A DNA stretch of 64,000 nt from Flavobacteriales bacterium UBA952 (GTDB lineage: Bacteria > Bacteroidota > Bacteroidia > Flavobacteriales_D > Crocinitomicaceae): the NCBI GenBank assembly GCA_905182495.1, contig CAJJBU010000003.1, positions 1 through 64,000 of the forward strand, in the 5' to 3' direction. The notes beneath the pieces were generated by a model, which saw only the letters and a list, made by a program, of their open reading frames with translations, had not been told where the DNA came from and searched no databases. Positions 1-8,232 of the stretch are shown piece by piece. The position numbers and the translations under genes are program-made. Each line of letters opens with the position of its first letter. The stretch's first letter is position 1.

Positions 1-324
1 GCACATCAAAAGCCACTGTCCGCTCAGGGCGGAATCCTTTTTAATCGATACATTATTTTAGTGGTTGATGAGTCCCGTGAAGCTATTTCAGGATGCTCAA
101 TTGACTCCTCTGTTCATTTTGTGAAAATGATTGAATCCAAATTGGGAGTTGACTTTTTTAATCGTTTGAACGTCCTGGTTTCTGAAGGAGACCAACAAAA
201 AATAGTCTCTTACCATGACTTAGAGCTATTGAAGGGTGCCTTTGTATTCAACCCTAGAGTAGGATCACTAAAGGAACTCAGAGAGAGCTGGTTGCTTGAA
301 ATTAAGGAAGCTCCTTTCTTTTAG
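1..324 (+). CDS. C-terminal part of a small conserved Flavobacteria protein (often labelled ABC transporter ATPase)
   Basis: The frame is open from the first base of the window, so the 5' end of the gene lies outside; 107 codons and a TAG stop remain. The visible part contains GCSIDSSVHF followed by a run of hydrophobic and charged residues and ends in APFF. I recall this pattern from a roughly 160-residue family in Flavobacteria that databases label ABC transporter ATPase, although no Walker motif is present in the visible part and the family name looks misleading. A GTG at base 61 could be mistaken for a start but the reading frame and family similarity continue upstream of it. The last four bases (TTAG) are shared with the stop codon of the convergent aldehyde dehydrogenase-like gene. 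Function unknown. Confidence 0.7.
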   Translation, partial: AHQKPLSAQGGILFNRYIILVVDESREAISGCSIDSSVHFVKMIESKLGVDFFNRLNVLVSEGDQQKIVSYHDLELLKGAFVFNPRVGSLKELRESWLLEIKEAPFF

Positions 325-1199
325 TACGAGCTAGACGAACCACCAATATTTTCAATAGGATGCCAGGTAGTTTTCAATTCTTGAAAATCAGTGATGTATT
401 GAATTCCTTGTCCACCCTGTACGTCCCATTCGTCATCATATGTTCTCACACGTTTTAAATTGTCTGCCGAAGCGATCTGAATATCTTTTATATACGCTGA
501 GCGCGAACAAATAGAGATCGCATTGACATCCATATGACTAGATAGCGGAGACCATAATTCGGAAACTTGACCCGTTAGTATATTAACGACCCCAGGAGGA
601 ACATCTGATGTGTTTAAAACTTCCGCGAGTGTAACAGCGCATAGTGGTTTAGACTCCGAGGCAATCAAGACGCATGAATTACCCCCTGAAATCACTGGCA
701 ATAGCATTGATACCAATCCAAATAATGATGAAGATTCTGGAGAAATAATACCTACGAGACCTGTAGGCTCATAACTTGAGAAATTAAAATGAGATGAACT
801 CACCGGATTTACGGAGCTAGCAACTTGATTGAATTTATCGCACCAACCTGCGTAATAGACAATCCGATCTATGCAATCATTGACCTCAATTTGAGCCGCT
901 TTTTTAGTAGAATCTTGAAGCATCAATTCTTCAATAAACTGAGACTTGCGTCCCTCCAATATTTCGGCAATTCTATAAAGTATTTGCCCTCGGTTAAAAG
1001 CAGTTCGTTCTTGCCATGCCCCTTGGGCTTTTCGTGCAGCCACAACCGCATTTCTTATGTCCTTACGAGAACTTTTACACATATTGGCAATGGATCTTCC
1101 ACTCGCGTTAGTCGCTTCGTAAAACCTTCCAGATTCCGTTCTTGGGAATTTACCGCCAATATAGATTTTATATGTTTTTAGAACTTCAATACGTTTCAT
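321..1199 (-). CDS. Truncated aldehyde dehydrogenase-like protein lacking catalytic residues
   Basis: This 292-residue product aligns by eye with the first part of the aldehyde dehydrogenase family: an N-terminal oligomerisation segment (YIGGKF near residue 13), the helix with YYAGWCDKF near 115-123 and a coenzyme-domain stretch with PPGVVNILTG near residue 200. The usual PWNFP is replaced by ISPESSS, the ELGGK glutamate motif and the GQxC nucleophile are both absent, and the protein ends in WHPIENIGGSSSSY where the catalytic domain should begin. A full family member has about 480 residues. There is no internal frameshift, so it appears to be an intact shorter gene, not a decayed one. It follows the complete aldehyde dehydrogenase by 7 bases in the deoC operon. 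I infer a structural or regulatory partner of that enzyme; independent catalysis is unlikely. Confidence 0.75.
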   Translation of the reverse strand: MKRIEVLKTYKIYIGGKFPRTESGRFYEATNASGRSIANMCKSSRKDIRNAVVAARKAQGAWQERTAFNRGQILYRIAEILEGRKSQFIEELMLQDSTKKAAQIEVNDCIDRIVYYAGWCDKFNQVASSVNPVSSSHFNFSSYEPTGLVGIISPESSSLFGLVSMLLPVISGGNSCVLIASESKPLCAVTLAEVLNTSDVPPGVVNILTGQVSELWSPLSSHMDVNAISICSRSAYIKDIQIASADNLKRVRTYDDEWDVQGGQGIQYITDFQELKTTWHPIENIGGSSSSY

Positions 1200-1206
1200 T
1201 GCTTAA

Positions 1207-2652
1207 TTATTTAAGATAGGCTGCCAAACCATGTAATCCACCTTCTCGTCCATACCCACTTTCTTTATATCCCCCAAATGGAGAAGAAGGATCAAATTTA
1301 TTATAAGTGTTTGCCCAAACAACACCTGCTTTTAATTTTGATGTAAGGTTAAATATCTTGGAACCTTTATCCGTCCATACGCCTGCCGCTAATCCGTAAG
1401 GAGAGTTGTTCGCTTTTTGAATCACTTCGTCTACAGTTCTAAAAGTCTGTATTGATAAGACTGGGCCAAAAATCTCTTCTTGCGTTAAAACACTTGACTG
1501 AGCAACATTTATAAAAAGTGTAGGCGCACAGTAATACCCCTTTTTCGGAAGTACACATTTCGACTGAAAGAATTCAGAACCTTCTTTGATACCAATCTTG
1601 ATATATTTGTTGATTATGGAAAGCTGTTCTGCTGAATTAATCGCCCCAATATCTGTGTTTTTATCTAATGGATTCCCAATTTGCAAAGATTGCATTCTGT
1701 GTTTAAGCTTGCGAATCACTTTTTCGGCAACATTCTCTTGTACAAATAATCGAGACCCAGCGCAGCATACATGACCTTGGTTAAAAAAGATGCCATTAAT
1801 GATACCCTCAACGGCTTGATCTATAGGTGCATCATCAAAAATAATGTTTGCTGATTTACCACCGAGTTCTAGTGTCGCTTTCTTAGTTGTGCCAGCGATA
1901 CTACGTTGGATGAGCTTACCGACAGCTGTGGAACCCGTAAAAGCAATTTTGGCAACCTTAGGGTGAGAAACAATTGCCGCTCCAGTATGTCCATAACCTG
2001 TGACAATATTAACAACTCCTGGAGGCAGACCTGATGCATGAATGATTTCAGCTAATTTCAATGCCGTAAGTGATGTCGTTTCGGCAGGTTTAAGGACAAC
2101 TGTGTTCCCGGTAGCTAACGCAGGAGCTATCTTCCATGCAGCCATAAGTAACGGGAAGTTCCAAGGAATAATTTGACCGGCAACACCTAAGGCCTCCTTT
2201 TTTTGATTTGGAAAAGCATATTCTAACTTATCTGCCCATCCGGCATAATAGAAAAAATGATTACAGGCTAATGGAATATCGATGTCACGAGATTCTCTTA
2301 TGGGCTTGCCTGAATCTAGGGATTCAATAACAGCTAACTCCCTGGCATGTTCTTGCATCAATCTAGCAATTCTAAAAATATACTTACCTCTTTCAGAGGC
2401 GCTAATTTTGGACCATACTTCCTTATATGCACGATCGGCTGCTTTTACCGCTAAATCAACATCATGATCATTAGCATCTGCGATCTCTGCAATTCGTTCT
2501 TCGTTATGCGGATTATGGGTAGTAAAATATTTTTTCGATGAGGGTTCTACCCATTTTCCATCTATATAAAGCGCATATTTCTTATTGAGTTTAATGTGCG
2601 CTGTGCTCTCCACGGATGCAGCATAATCCCAATTGTTATTTTTTGTCGTCAT
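1207..2652 (-). CDS. NAD(P)-dependent aldehyde dehydrogenase of the deoC operon
   Basis: A 481-residue full-length aldehyde dehydrogenase. The coenzyme domain shows PWNFPLLMAAWKIAPALATG and KPAE, the general-base motif reads ELGGKSANIIF, and the nucleophile lies in NQGHVCCAGSR with Cys296 at the catalytic position. EEIFGPVLS and the C-terminal SPFGGYKESGYGREGG are typical of the family. The gene starts 2 bases after the deoC stop and is followed by the truncated paralogue, so all three are probably co-transcribed from the promoter at 3582-3589. The context suggests it oxidises the acetaldehyde, or another short aldehyde, released by DeoC from deoxyribose 5-phosphate. The substrate is an inference from context; the enzyme class is well supported. 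Confidence 0.93.
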   Translation of the reverse strand: MTTKNNNWDYAASVESTAHIKLNKKYALYIDGKWVEPSSKKYFTTHNPHNEERIAEIADANDHDVDLAVKAADRAYKEVWSKISASERGKYIFRIARLMQEHARELAVIESLDSGKPIRESRDIDIPLACNHFFYYAGWADKLEYAFPNQKKEALGVAGQIIPWNFPLLMAAWKIAPALATGNTVVLKPAETTSLTALKLAEIIHASGLPPGVVNIVTGYGHTGAAIVSHPKVAKIAFTGSTAVGKLIQRSIAGTTKKATLELGGKSANIIFDDAPIDQAVEGIINGIFFNQGHVCCAGSRLFVQENVAEKVIRKLKHRMQSLQIGNPLDKNTDIGAINSAEQLSIINKYIKIGIKEGSEFFQSKCVLPKKGYYCAPTLFINVAQSSVLTQEEIFGPVLSIQTFRTVDEVIQKANNSPYGLAAGVWTDKGSKIFNLTSKLKAGVVWANTYNKFDPSSPFGGYKESGYGREGGLHGLAAYLK

Positions 2653-2654
2653 AG

Positions 2655-3566
2655 TTAGTCTATTGTAAAATAATCAGCAGATTGATAAGCGCCAGTATCC
2701 GTTTTTAAAATTTGCATAAGCACGTCATTTGCCAAGCTACTTGCTCCGAATCGGAACCATTGATTCGTAAGCCATTCCTGACCAAGAACCTCCTTCACCA
2801 TTACCAAATTATGCAAAGCCAGCTTTGCGTTCGAAATACCTCCTGCAGGTTTCATTCCAACCATTACTCCGGTTTCATCATAGAAATCGCGAATAGCCTG
2901 AAGCATCGTATAGGTAACTTGCATAGTCGCCGCAGGTTGGATCTTACCTGTGGACGTTTTAATAAAATCAGCTCCGGCATACATTGCGATATCACTTGCT
3001 TTTCTAACATTATCAAGCGTTGAAAGCTCCCCTGTTTCAAGAATAACCTTAAGCCTTGCATCACCGCAAACCTCTTTAATAGCTGAGATTTCATCAAATA
3101 CAAAGGAAAATTCCCCAGAAAGAAATTTACCTCTAGAAATCACCATGTCGATCTCGTCCGCCCCATGCTCTACGGCATACTTGGTGTCGGAAATCTTAAC
3201 ATTCATAGGAGCCTGTCCTGATGGAAATGCGGTCGAAACCGAAGCCACCTTAATTCCAAAATCACCGACAATAGATTTGGCCAATCGGACCATCGAAGGA
3301 TAAACGCAAACGGCAGCTACTGTGGGTAAATCGGGATAGCTATCATGCAAATGAGCAGCTTTAAAACACATCTGACGAACCTTACCAGGAGTGTCCTTGC
3401 CTTCCAAGGTCGTCAAGTCTATCATGTTAAGAACCATATGTAGCCCCTGCATTTTTGAATCATTTTTAATGCTTCTCGATTGAAATCTAGCAACTCGTTC
3501 CTCTACTCCTACCTTATCAATAGATGGAGATCTTGGAACAGCATTAAAATCGTTTGTTTTAGTCAT
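2655..3566 (-). CDS. deoC: Deoxyribose-phosphate aldolase
   Basis: Cleaves 2-deoxy-D-ribose 5-phosphate to glyceraldehyde 3-phosphate and acetaldehyde in deoxynucleoside catabolism. The 303-residue protein has the class I aldolase Schiff-base motif GADFIKTSTGK with Lys203 as the likely nucleophile, preceded by GADEIDMVISRGKFLSGE and followed by VGMKPAGGISNAK. The phrases ISRGKFLSG, KASxIAMxAG and the C-terminal WLxxxxFRFGASSL resemble the longer animal DERA type more than the 259-residue E. coli enzyme, and there is an N-terminal extension of about 45 residues. It is the first gene of a three-gene minus-strand operon with two aldehyde dehydrogenase family genes. A -7 box lies 15 bases upstream. 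No phosphopentomutase or thymidine phosphorylase gene is present in the window. Confidence 0.95.
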   Translation of the reverse strand: MTKTNDFNAVPRSPSIDKVGVEERVARFQSRSIKNDSKMQGLHMVLNMIDLTTLEGKDTPGKVRQMCFKAAHLHDSYPDLPTVAAVCVYPSMVRLAKSIVGDFGIKVASVSTAFPSGQAPMNVKISDTKYAVEHGADEIDMVISRGKFLSGEFSFVFDEISAIKEVCGDARLKVILETGELSTLDNVRKASDIAMYAGADFIKTSTGKIQPAATMQVTYTMLQAIRDFYDETGVMVGMKPAGGISNAKLALHNLVMVKEVLGQEWLTNQWFRFGASSLANDVLMQILKTDTGAYQSADYFTID

Positions 3567-3581
3567 AATAAATTATCAAAT

Positions 3582-3589
3582 CAAAGATA
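3582..3589 (-). promoter_or_regulatory. Putative -7 promoter box of the deoC operon
   Basis: On the minus strand the bases read TATCTTTG, a perfect match to the Bacteroidota -7 consensus TAnnTTTG, ending 15 bases before the deoC ATG. No clear TTG -33 element is seen at the expected distance. Confidence 0.5.
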
Positions 3590-3696
3590 CAGAAAAGAAA
3601 TAGTATCATTTTTAAATATTTCTCGTAGAATAAAAAGATTATCAATTATGATTGCGAATTCAAATCAAAACTGAGTACCTTTAAGGGTAGAATAAA

Positions 3697-4293
3697 ATGA
3701 TGAAACTGCAAATATTTTCTTTAGTCTGTCTTCTTAGTCTTTTGACTTTGAATGATACGCATGCACAGCAGAATGAGTCACAAAAACACATTATAAAGTT
3801 CAACCTCGCTCCCATTTTCGTTGGAGAATTCATGCCTTCCTATGAATATGTATTTCATAAAAAGCTCTCTGGCGAAATAGGCATAGGATTTGTGACTAAA
3901 AATTATCTGAATGATTTTGTGCAAGAATCAAACTTATCAAATTCCAGACTGTTAAAGGCCGGACCGGCATTTTCTTTAGCCCTAAGATACTACCCTTACA
4001 GAAGCGCTGAGCTAATCTACTGCACCGCCGAAATTCGCTACAGGAGATATAGAGAAGCATACCAGCAGTTGAATGCTGAGGGGCTTACAGAGGAAACTAT
4101 CGAGTACAACCAAAGGGTCATTCCCCGGTTAGGATTAGGCTACATTATTTATATGGATTCTCATCTACTCATTGATTTATCAGCTAATTTAGGATTGGGA
4201 ATTGAAAAGAAATTACTACTGTTCAATGAATCGCCAATGTCAAATTATTTTTTACACTTTGGTATCGGATTTAAACTAGCCTATACCCTATAA
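3697..4293 (+). CDS. Outer-membrane beta-barrel-like protein of unknown function
   Basis: A 198-residue protein with a Sec signal peptide (hydrophobic stretch to about residue 23, cleavage likely after THA before QQNES). The mature part alternates polar and hydrophobic residues with repeated glycines and aromatic ends, as in LRYYPYRSAELIYCTAEIRY and HFGIGFKLAYTL, the pattern of an outer-membrane beta-barrel. The C-terminus ends in a short amphipathic strand. It is divergent from deoC and about 19 bases upstream of radA. The sequence TACCTTTA, one base off the -7 consensus, lies just upstream at about 3677-3684. No specific family is recognised. Confidence 0.7.
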   Translation: MMKLQIFSLVCLLSLLTLNDTHAQQNESQKHIIKFNLAPIFVGEFMPSYEYVFHKKLSGEIGIGFVTKNYLNDFVQESNLSNSRLLKAGPAFSLALRYYPYRSAELIYCTAEIRYRRYREAYQQLNAEGLTEETIEYNQRVIPRLGLGYIIYMDSHLLIDLSANLGLGIEKKLLLFNESPMSNYFLHFGIGFKLAYTL

Positions 4294-4312
4294 ATACAAG
4301 CACTTAAGAATA

Positions 4313-5668
4313 ATGTCTAAAAATAAATCAGCCTTTTTTTGTCAAAGTTGCGGACACGAAACTCCTAAATGGTTGGGGAAATGCCCTGGGTGCTCTAGCT
4401 GGAACTCATTTGTTGAAGAAATCAAGCAAAAGAAAGGAAGCATAGCGCCGTTTTCAAAAAGTGCTACGGATGCAAAGCCAATAGTCTTGCAAGATATTAA
4501 AGAGCAGGGAAAACAAAAAAGAGTACTCCAAGACACAGAACTCAATCGTGTTTTAGGTGGTGGTGTTGTGTTAGGCTCTCTTATTCTTGTGGGGGGCGAT
4601 CCTGGGATTGGAAAATCCACTTTAATGTTGCAACTTGCTATTAAAGAGAACTTCAAAGTCCTTTACGTTTCAGGCGAAGAGAGTGAAAATCAAATCAAAA
4701 TGCGCGCAGAAAGAATTGGTATCTCCAATGAAAACTGCCACATTTTAACCGAAACAAATTTAGAGTCTATACTCACACATGCTTCACAATTACAACCTGA
4801 GATTCTTGTCATCGACTCCATACAAACCCTTCACAGCTCTCAGGTAGAAAGTGCAGCAGGAAGTGTGTCTCAAGTAAGAGAAAGTGCAGCATGTTTGCTA
4901 CGGTATGCTAAAGAATCTCACGTGCCGACCTTTTTAATTGGTCACATCACAAAAGATGGTTCTATTGCTGGACCTAAAGTACTTGAGCATATGGTTGATA
5001 CCGTATTGCAATTTGAAGGTGATCGGAATTATGTTTACCGTTTACTGCGTACGATAAAAAATCGTTTCGGCTCGACAAATGAAATTGGCATCTATGAAAT
5101 GTCAGGAACAGGGTTGCGCATTGTAGAGAATCCATCAGAAATACTTGTGACAAATACAGATTCTGAATTGAGCGGTATTTCAATTTCTTCAACTCTAGAA
5201 GGTTTAAGGCCTTTTCTTATTGAGATTCAAGCGCTCGTCAGTTCTGCAGCATATGGCACACCACAAAGAAGCTCAACAGGTTTCGATGCAAAAAGATTGA
5301 ATATGCTTCTTGCCGTACTTGAAAAGAGGTGTGGCTTCAAATTAGGAGCTAAAGATGTCTTTTTAAATATCGCAGGAGGAATCAAGGTAGATGATCCTGG
5401 GGTCGACTTAGCGGTTACTATGGCTGTACTATCCTCCAACGCCAACCTACCTATCCCTCCCGGAATTGCTTTTTCAGCGGAGGTGGGACTGTCTGGAGAA
5501 ATCCGCCCCGTTAATAGAATTGATCAGCGAATTGCAGAAGTTGAAAAGCTAGGTTATAATAAAATTATTATCTCCGAAAATATTAAAGGATTTGACCCCT
5601 CAAATTACAAAATCGATATTGTACAATGTACTAAAATCGATCAAGTTGTAAAAGCAGTATTTTCATAA
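4313..5668 (+). CDS. radA: DNA repair protein RadA
   Basis: RadA is a RecA-like ATPase that processes recombination intermediates by branch migration. The 451 residues show all family parts in order: a four-cysteine zinc finger (Cys10, Cys13, Cys24, Cys27), Walker A GGDPGIGKST at about 94-103, the RadA-specific KNRFGSTNEIG motif near residue 245, and a C-terminal Lon-protease-like domain containing GGIKVDDPGVDLAV and FSAEVGLSGEIRPV. The length is normal. The gene is followed by rsmI after 15 bases, and both probably share a transcript that begins upstream of the outer-membrane protein gene or just before radA. Confidence 0.97.
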   Translation: MSKNKSAFFCQSCGHETPKWLGKCPGCSSWNSFVEEIKQKKGSIAPFSKSATDAKPIVLQDIKEQGKQKRVLQDTELNRVLGGGVVLGSLILVGGDPGIGKSTLMLQLAIKENFKVLYVSGEESENQIKMRAERIGISNENCHILTETNLESILTHASQLQPEILVIDSIQTLHSSQVESAAGSVSQVRESAACLLRYAKESHVPTFLIGHITKDGSIAGPKVLEHMVDTVLQFEGDRNYVYRLLRTIKNRFGSTNEIGIYEMSGTGLRIVENPSEILVTNTDSELSGISISSTLEGLRPFLIEIQALVSSAAYGTPQRSSTGFDAKRLNMLLAVLEKRCGFKLGAKDVFLNIAGGIKVDDPGVDLAVTMAVLSSNANLPIPPGIAFSAEVGLSGEIRPVNRIDQRIAEVEKLGYNKIIISENIKGFDPSNYKIDIVQCTKIDQVVKAVFS

Positions 5669-5683
5669 AAAAGATTATATAAA

Positions 5684-6355
5684 ATGGGAAAACTTATTAT
5701 TGTTCCTACCCCCATTGGAAACCTTGAGGATATTACCTTAAGAGCAATCAGATACCTCAAAGAATGTGACCTGATTTATGCAGAAGACACTAGAGTCACT
5801 AGAAGGCTTCTATCTCATTTAAATATTGACAAAAGGACTGTTGCTTTTCATTCTCACAATGAACATAGAATCCTTGATAAATGCATTGAAACTATAGAAG
5901 AAAATGAATTTACTGTATTGGTTTCTGATGCAGGGACTCCAGGGATTTCGGACCCAGGTTATTTATTGGTTCACGCCTGTGTATCTCATGGAATTGAAGT
6001 TGAATGCCTTCCGGGGCCAACAGCGATAATACCAGCTTTGGTTGCTTCTGGATTTACATGCGAACGCTTCCATTTTGAAGGCTTCCTTCCACACAAAAAA
6101 GGAAGAGAAACAAGAATTAAAAGTATTTCAGAGCTAACATGCACAGTGGTTTATTATGAATCTCCGCATAGAATCGTAAAAACCTTAACGCAATTACAAA
6201 AAGTTCTAGAGGAAGACAGAAAAGCCTGTGTTGTTCGCGAGATATCCAAGATTTATGAAACATATCATCATGGAACTCTCTCTGAACTTATGACATACTT
6301 TACGGAAAACAAACCAAAAGGTGAATTGGTTTTGATCATGGAAGGAAAATCTTAG
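5684..6355 (+). CDS. rsmI: 16S rRNA (cytidine(1402)-2'-O)-methyltransferase
   Basis: RsmI methylates the 2'-hydroxyl of C1402 in the decoding centre of 16S rRNA using S-adenosylmethionine. The 223-residue protein begins MGKLIIVPTPIGNLEDIT and contains AEDTRVTRRLLSHL, SDAGTPGISDPGY and PGPTAIIPALVASG, the signatures of the tetrapyrrole-methylase-fold RsmI family, and a late FEGFLPHKKG segment. The protein lacks the extra C-terminal domain of the longer E. coli protein (286 residues), as is usual for this phylum. Its stop codon interlocks with that of the convergent coiled-coil gene (shared TTAG at 6352-6355). Confidence 0.96.
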   Translation: MGKLIIVPTPIGNLEDITLRAIRYLKECDLIYAEDTRVTRRLLSHLNIDKRTVAFHSHNEHRILDKCIETIEENEFTVLVSDAGTPGISDPGYLLVHACVSHGIEVECLPGPTAIIPALVASGFTCERFHFEGFLPHKKGRETRIKSISELTCTVVYYESPHRIVKTLTQLQKVLEEDRKACVVREISKIYETYHHGTLSELMTYFTENKPKGELVLIMEGKS

Positions 6356-7014
6356 CGCAGTTCCTTTAATCTTTTCTCAACGCTTTCAACACGTTTTTTC
6401 TGAGTTTCTATTTCAATCTTCTTACCCGATTGATCCTCTAGGTTTTTCTTTATCTCTTCTTCGTTTTGGGAAATTTTTTTCTCAAAATCTTTGATTTCTT
6501 TTTCTAAATTCTCTTTTCTTTTGACAAGTTCCTTTTGTTCCTTTTCAAGACCATCTAAAAGCTTATTTTCTTCACTTTCAATTTGCTCAACCCAATTTTT
6601 GACTGAGGAAAAAGCGAACGCTTCTAAAATGACTTTAATGACTTTAAATTTTTCAGGATGGTCTTTACTATTGAGGTATGCTCCGCCAAGATCAAAACCA
6701 AAAAGAACAGAAACCTCCCCATTATTGGACACCATGCTTTTTGCATAAGCATTGAAAGGCATTTCCCCCATGTCTTTTAATTCAACCATCAAAGCACTAT
6801 GCTCATTTTTAGATTCTTTATGCTTGCTAAACCCCTTAAACAATTTTTTGATTTTAGATTCTATAAAATCTTGACTCACATAAGGAATGTCTAGAACCAA
6901 TACATTCACATTTTGAGCATCAGAAAAATCTGCATTTTGCTCCTGAACTTTGATCGCCTGAGCCATTACTGCAGGTCCCATCAATAAAAATAATAGGGTA
7001 TAAAGTGTCTTCAT
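6352..7014 (-). CDS. Exported coiled-coil protein of unknown function
   Basis: A 220-residue product with a Sec signal peptide (MKTLYTLLFLLMGPAVMAQ, cleavage after AQ or MAQA). The ATG at 7014 is chosen because the only longer start is a GTG four codons upstream that would place charged residues before the signal. Residues about 140-220 are a long heptad-rich coiled coil of Glu, Lys and Gln. The middle region (MVELKDMGEMPFNAYAKS) shows no known domain. The gene faces rsmI with a four-base overlap of stop codons and is divergent from holB, with about 65 bases between the two ATGs. Periplasmic location is inferred. Confidence 0.7.
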   Translation of the reverse strand: MKTLYTLLFLLMGPAVMAQAIKVQEQNADFSDAQNVNVLVLDIPYVSQDFIESKIKKLFKGFSKHKESKNEHSALMVELKDMGEMPFNAYAKSMVSNNGEVSVLFGFDLGGAYLNSKDHPEKFKVIKVILEAFAFSSVKNWVEQIESEENKLLDGLEKEQKELVKRKENLEKEIKDFEKKISQNEEEIKKNLEDQSGKKIEIETQKKRVESVEKRLKELR

Positions 7015-7067
7015 TTTTTTTAGCACTAATTTAAACTTCTTTTTGAATAGAGAACTGAAAACATTCG

Positions 7068-7075
7068 TAATTTTG
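7068..7075 (+). promoter_or_regulatory. Putative -7 promoter box of holB, implying a leaderless transcript
   Basis: TAATTTTG matches TAnnTTTG exactly and ends only 4 bases before the holB ATG at 7080. TTTG at 7042-7045 is a possible -33 element with a somewhat long spacer. Transcription would start at or next to the ATG. Confidence 0.5.
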
Positions 7076-7079
7076 AATC

Positions 7080-8198
7080 ATGCTTTTCCAAAACGTTATT
7101 GGGCAAAATGATTTGAAACAAAAACTTCTAAAAGAAGTTAAAGATCAAAAAGTAAGTCATGCCCAATTATTTACTGGCGACTCTGGTTTTGGAACTCTCC
7201 CATTGGCATTGGCATTCGCGCAATTGTTATTCTGTGAAGAACCAAAGGAAAACGATAGTTGCGGTGTATGTTCTTCCTGCATACAAGTTAAAGATTTGCA
7301 GCATCCAGATTTACATTTCAGTTTTCCGACCGTACAAGGAATCAGTAAGATCTCTGATGGACTGATTTCTGAATGGCGGGAGCAGATTAAAGAGATGCCC
7401 TATTTTTCGAGCTTCGATTGGATCAAACGAATTGACCCCAAAGAAGGTAATCCCATTATATCTGTTTTTGAGAGTAAAGAAATACAGCGAAAACTCCGAT
7501 TAAAATCATATCAAGGCGGATATAAAGTCCTGATTATTTGGATGCCTGAAAAAATGAATTCAGAATGCTCCAATAAGATTCTTAAAATACTAGAGGAGCC
7601 TCCCAAAAAAACCGTCTTTATTCTTGTCTCAGCGAATGCAGACCTACTAATAGAGACGATAAGATCAAGGTGCCAAGTTGTTCAATTGCCACGCATCAAA
7701 AATGACACGCTTTCAAGTCACCTAATGAAGGTGTTTAAGATCAGTGAAGAAAAGTGCAAATCAATCACCGCTTTTTCTGAAGGTAATTTAATTAGGGCTA
7801 TGGAGGTTGCAGAGACCCAGGATGGTGAAGAAGCACTAAAAGATGCCTTTATTACTCTTATGAGATCTAGCTATAAAAAGAATGTTATTGAAATGATGAA
7901 TTGGGCGGATTCAATGGCAAAAGAAGGGAAAGAACGTCAAAAAATATTCTTAAAATACACCTTGCATATGCTCCGCCAATGTCTTGTAAAAAATTATATG
8001 GGGGATGAACTTGTCCAAGTTTCAACTGAAGAAGCTGATTTTATATCCAAGTTCTCACCGTTCATCTCGGGCAACAATATTCGAGAATTTATGAAGGCAT
8101 TTGATGAAGCATTTTACCAATTAGAAAGGAATGCAAATTCTAAAATCCTATTTACCTTGCTTTGTTTTCAATCAATGCGTTATCTTCACAAACAATGA
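7080..8198 (+). CDS. holB: DNA polymerase III delta prime subunit
   Basis: Clamp-loader subunit that helps to open and load the sliding clamp. The 372-residue protein begins FQNVIGQNDLKQKLLKEV and SHAQLFTGDSGFG, the usual start of delta prime and DnaX proteins. The phosphate-binding loop is degenerate (GDSGFGTLPLA without the GKT), as expected for delta prime, which does not hydrolyse ATP. A zinc module follows (cysteines in LLFCEEP and CGVCSSC), then KILEEPPKKTVFIL and the SRC-type motif IRSRCQVVQLPRI. The C-terminal half is the helical collar domain. It leads a tight unit with ricT, gldH and a DUF6495-like gene. Confidence 0.93.
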   Translation: MLFQNVIGQNDLKQKLLKEVKDQKVSHAQLFTGDSGFGTLPLALAFAQLLFCEEPKENDSCGVCSSCIQVKDLQHPDLHFSFPTVQGISKISDGLISEWREQIKEMPYFSSFDWIKRIDPKEGNPIISVFESKEIQRKLRLKSYQGGYKVLIIWMPEKMNSECSNKILKILEEPPKKTVFILVSANADLLIETIRSRCQVVQLPRIKNDTLSSHLMKVFKISEEKCKSITAFSEGNLIRAMEVAETQDGEEALKDAFITLMRSSYKKNVIEMMNWADSMAKEGKERQKIFLKYTLHMLRQCLVKNYMGDELVQVSTEEADFISKFSPFISGNNIREFMKAFDEAFYQLERNANSKILFTLLCFQSMRYLHKQ

Positions 8199-8232
8199 TT
8201 AATCAAAAATTTCTACTTTTAACAAATAAAAT

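Noticed and set aside
2950-3303. A 117-codon open frame opposite deoC
   Set aside because: It lies fully within the deoC coding sequence on the other strand and has no supporting motif or promoter; it is a shadow of the codon bias of deoC.
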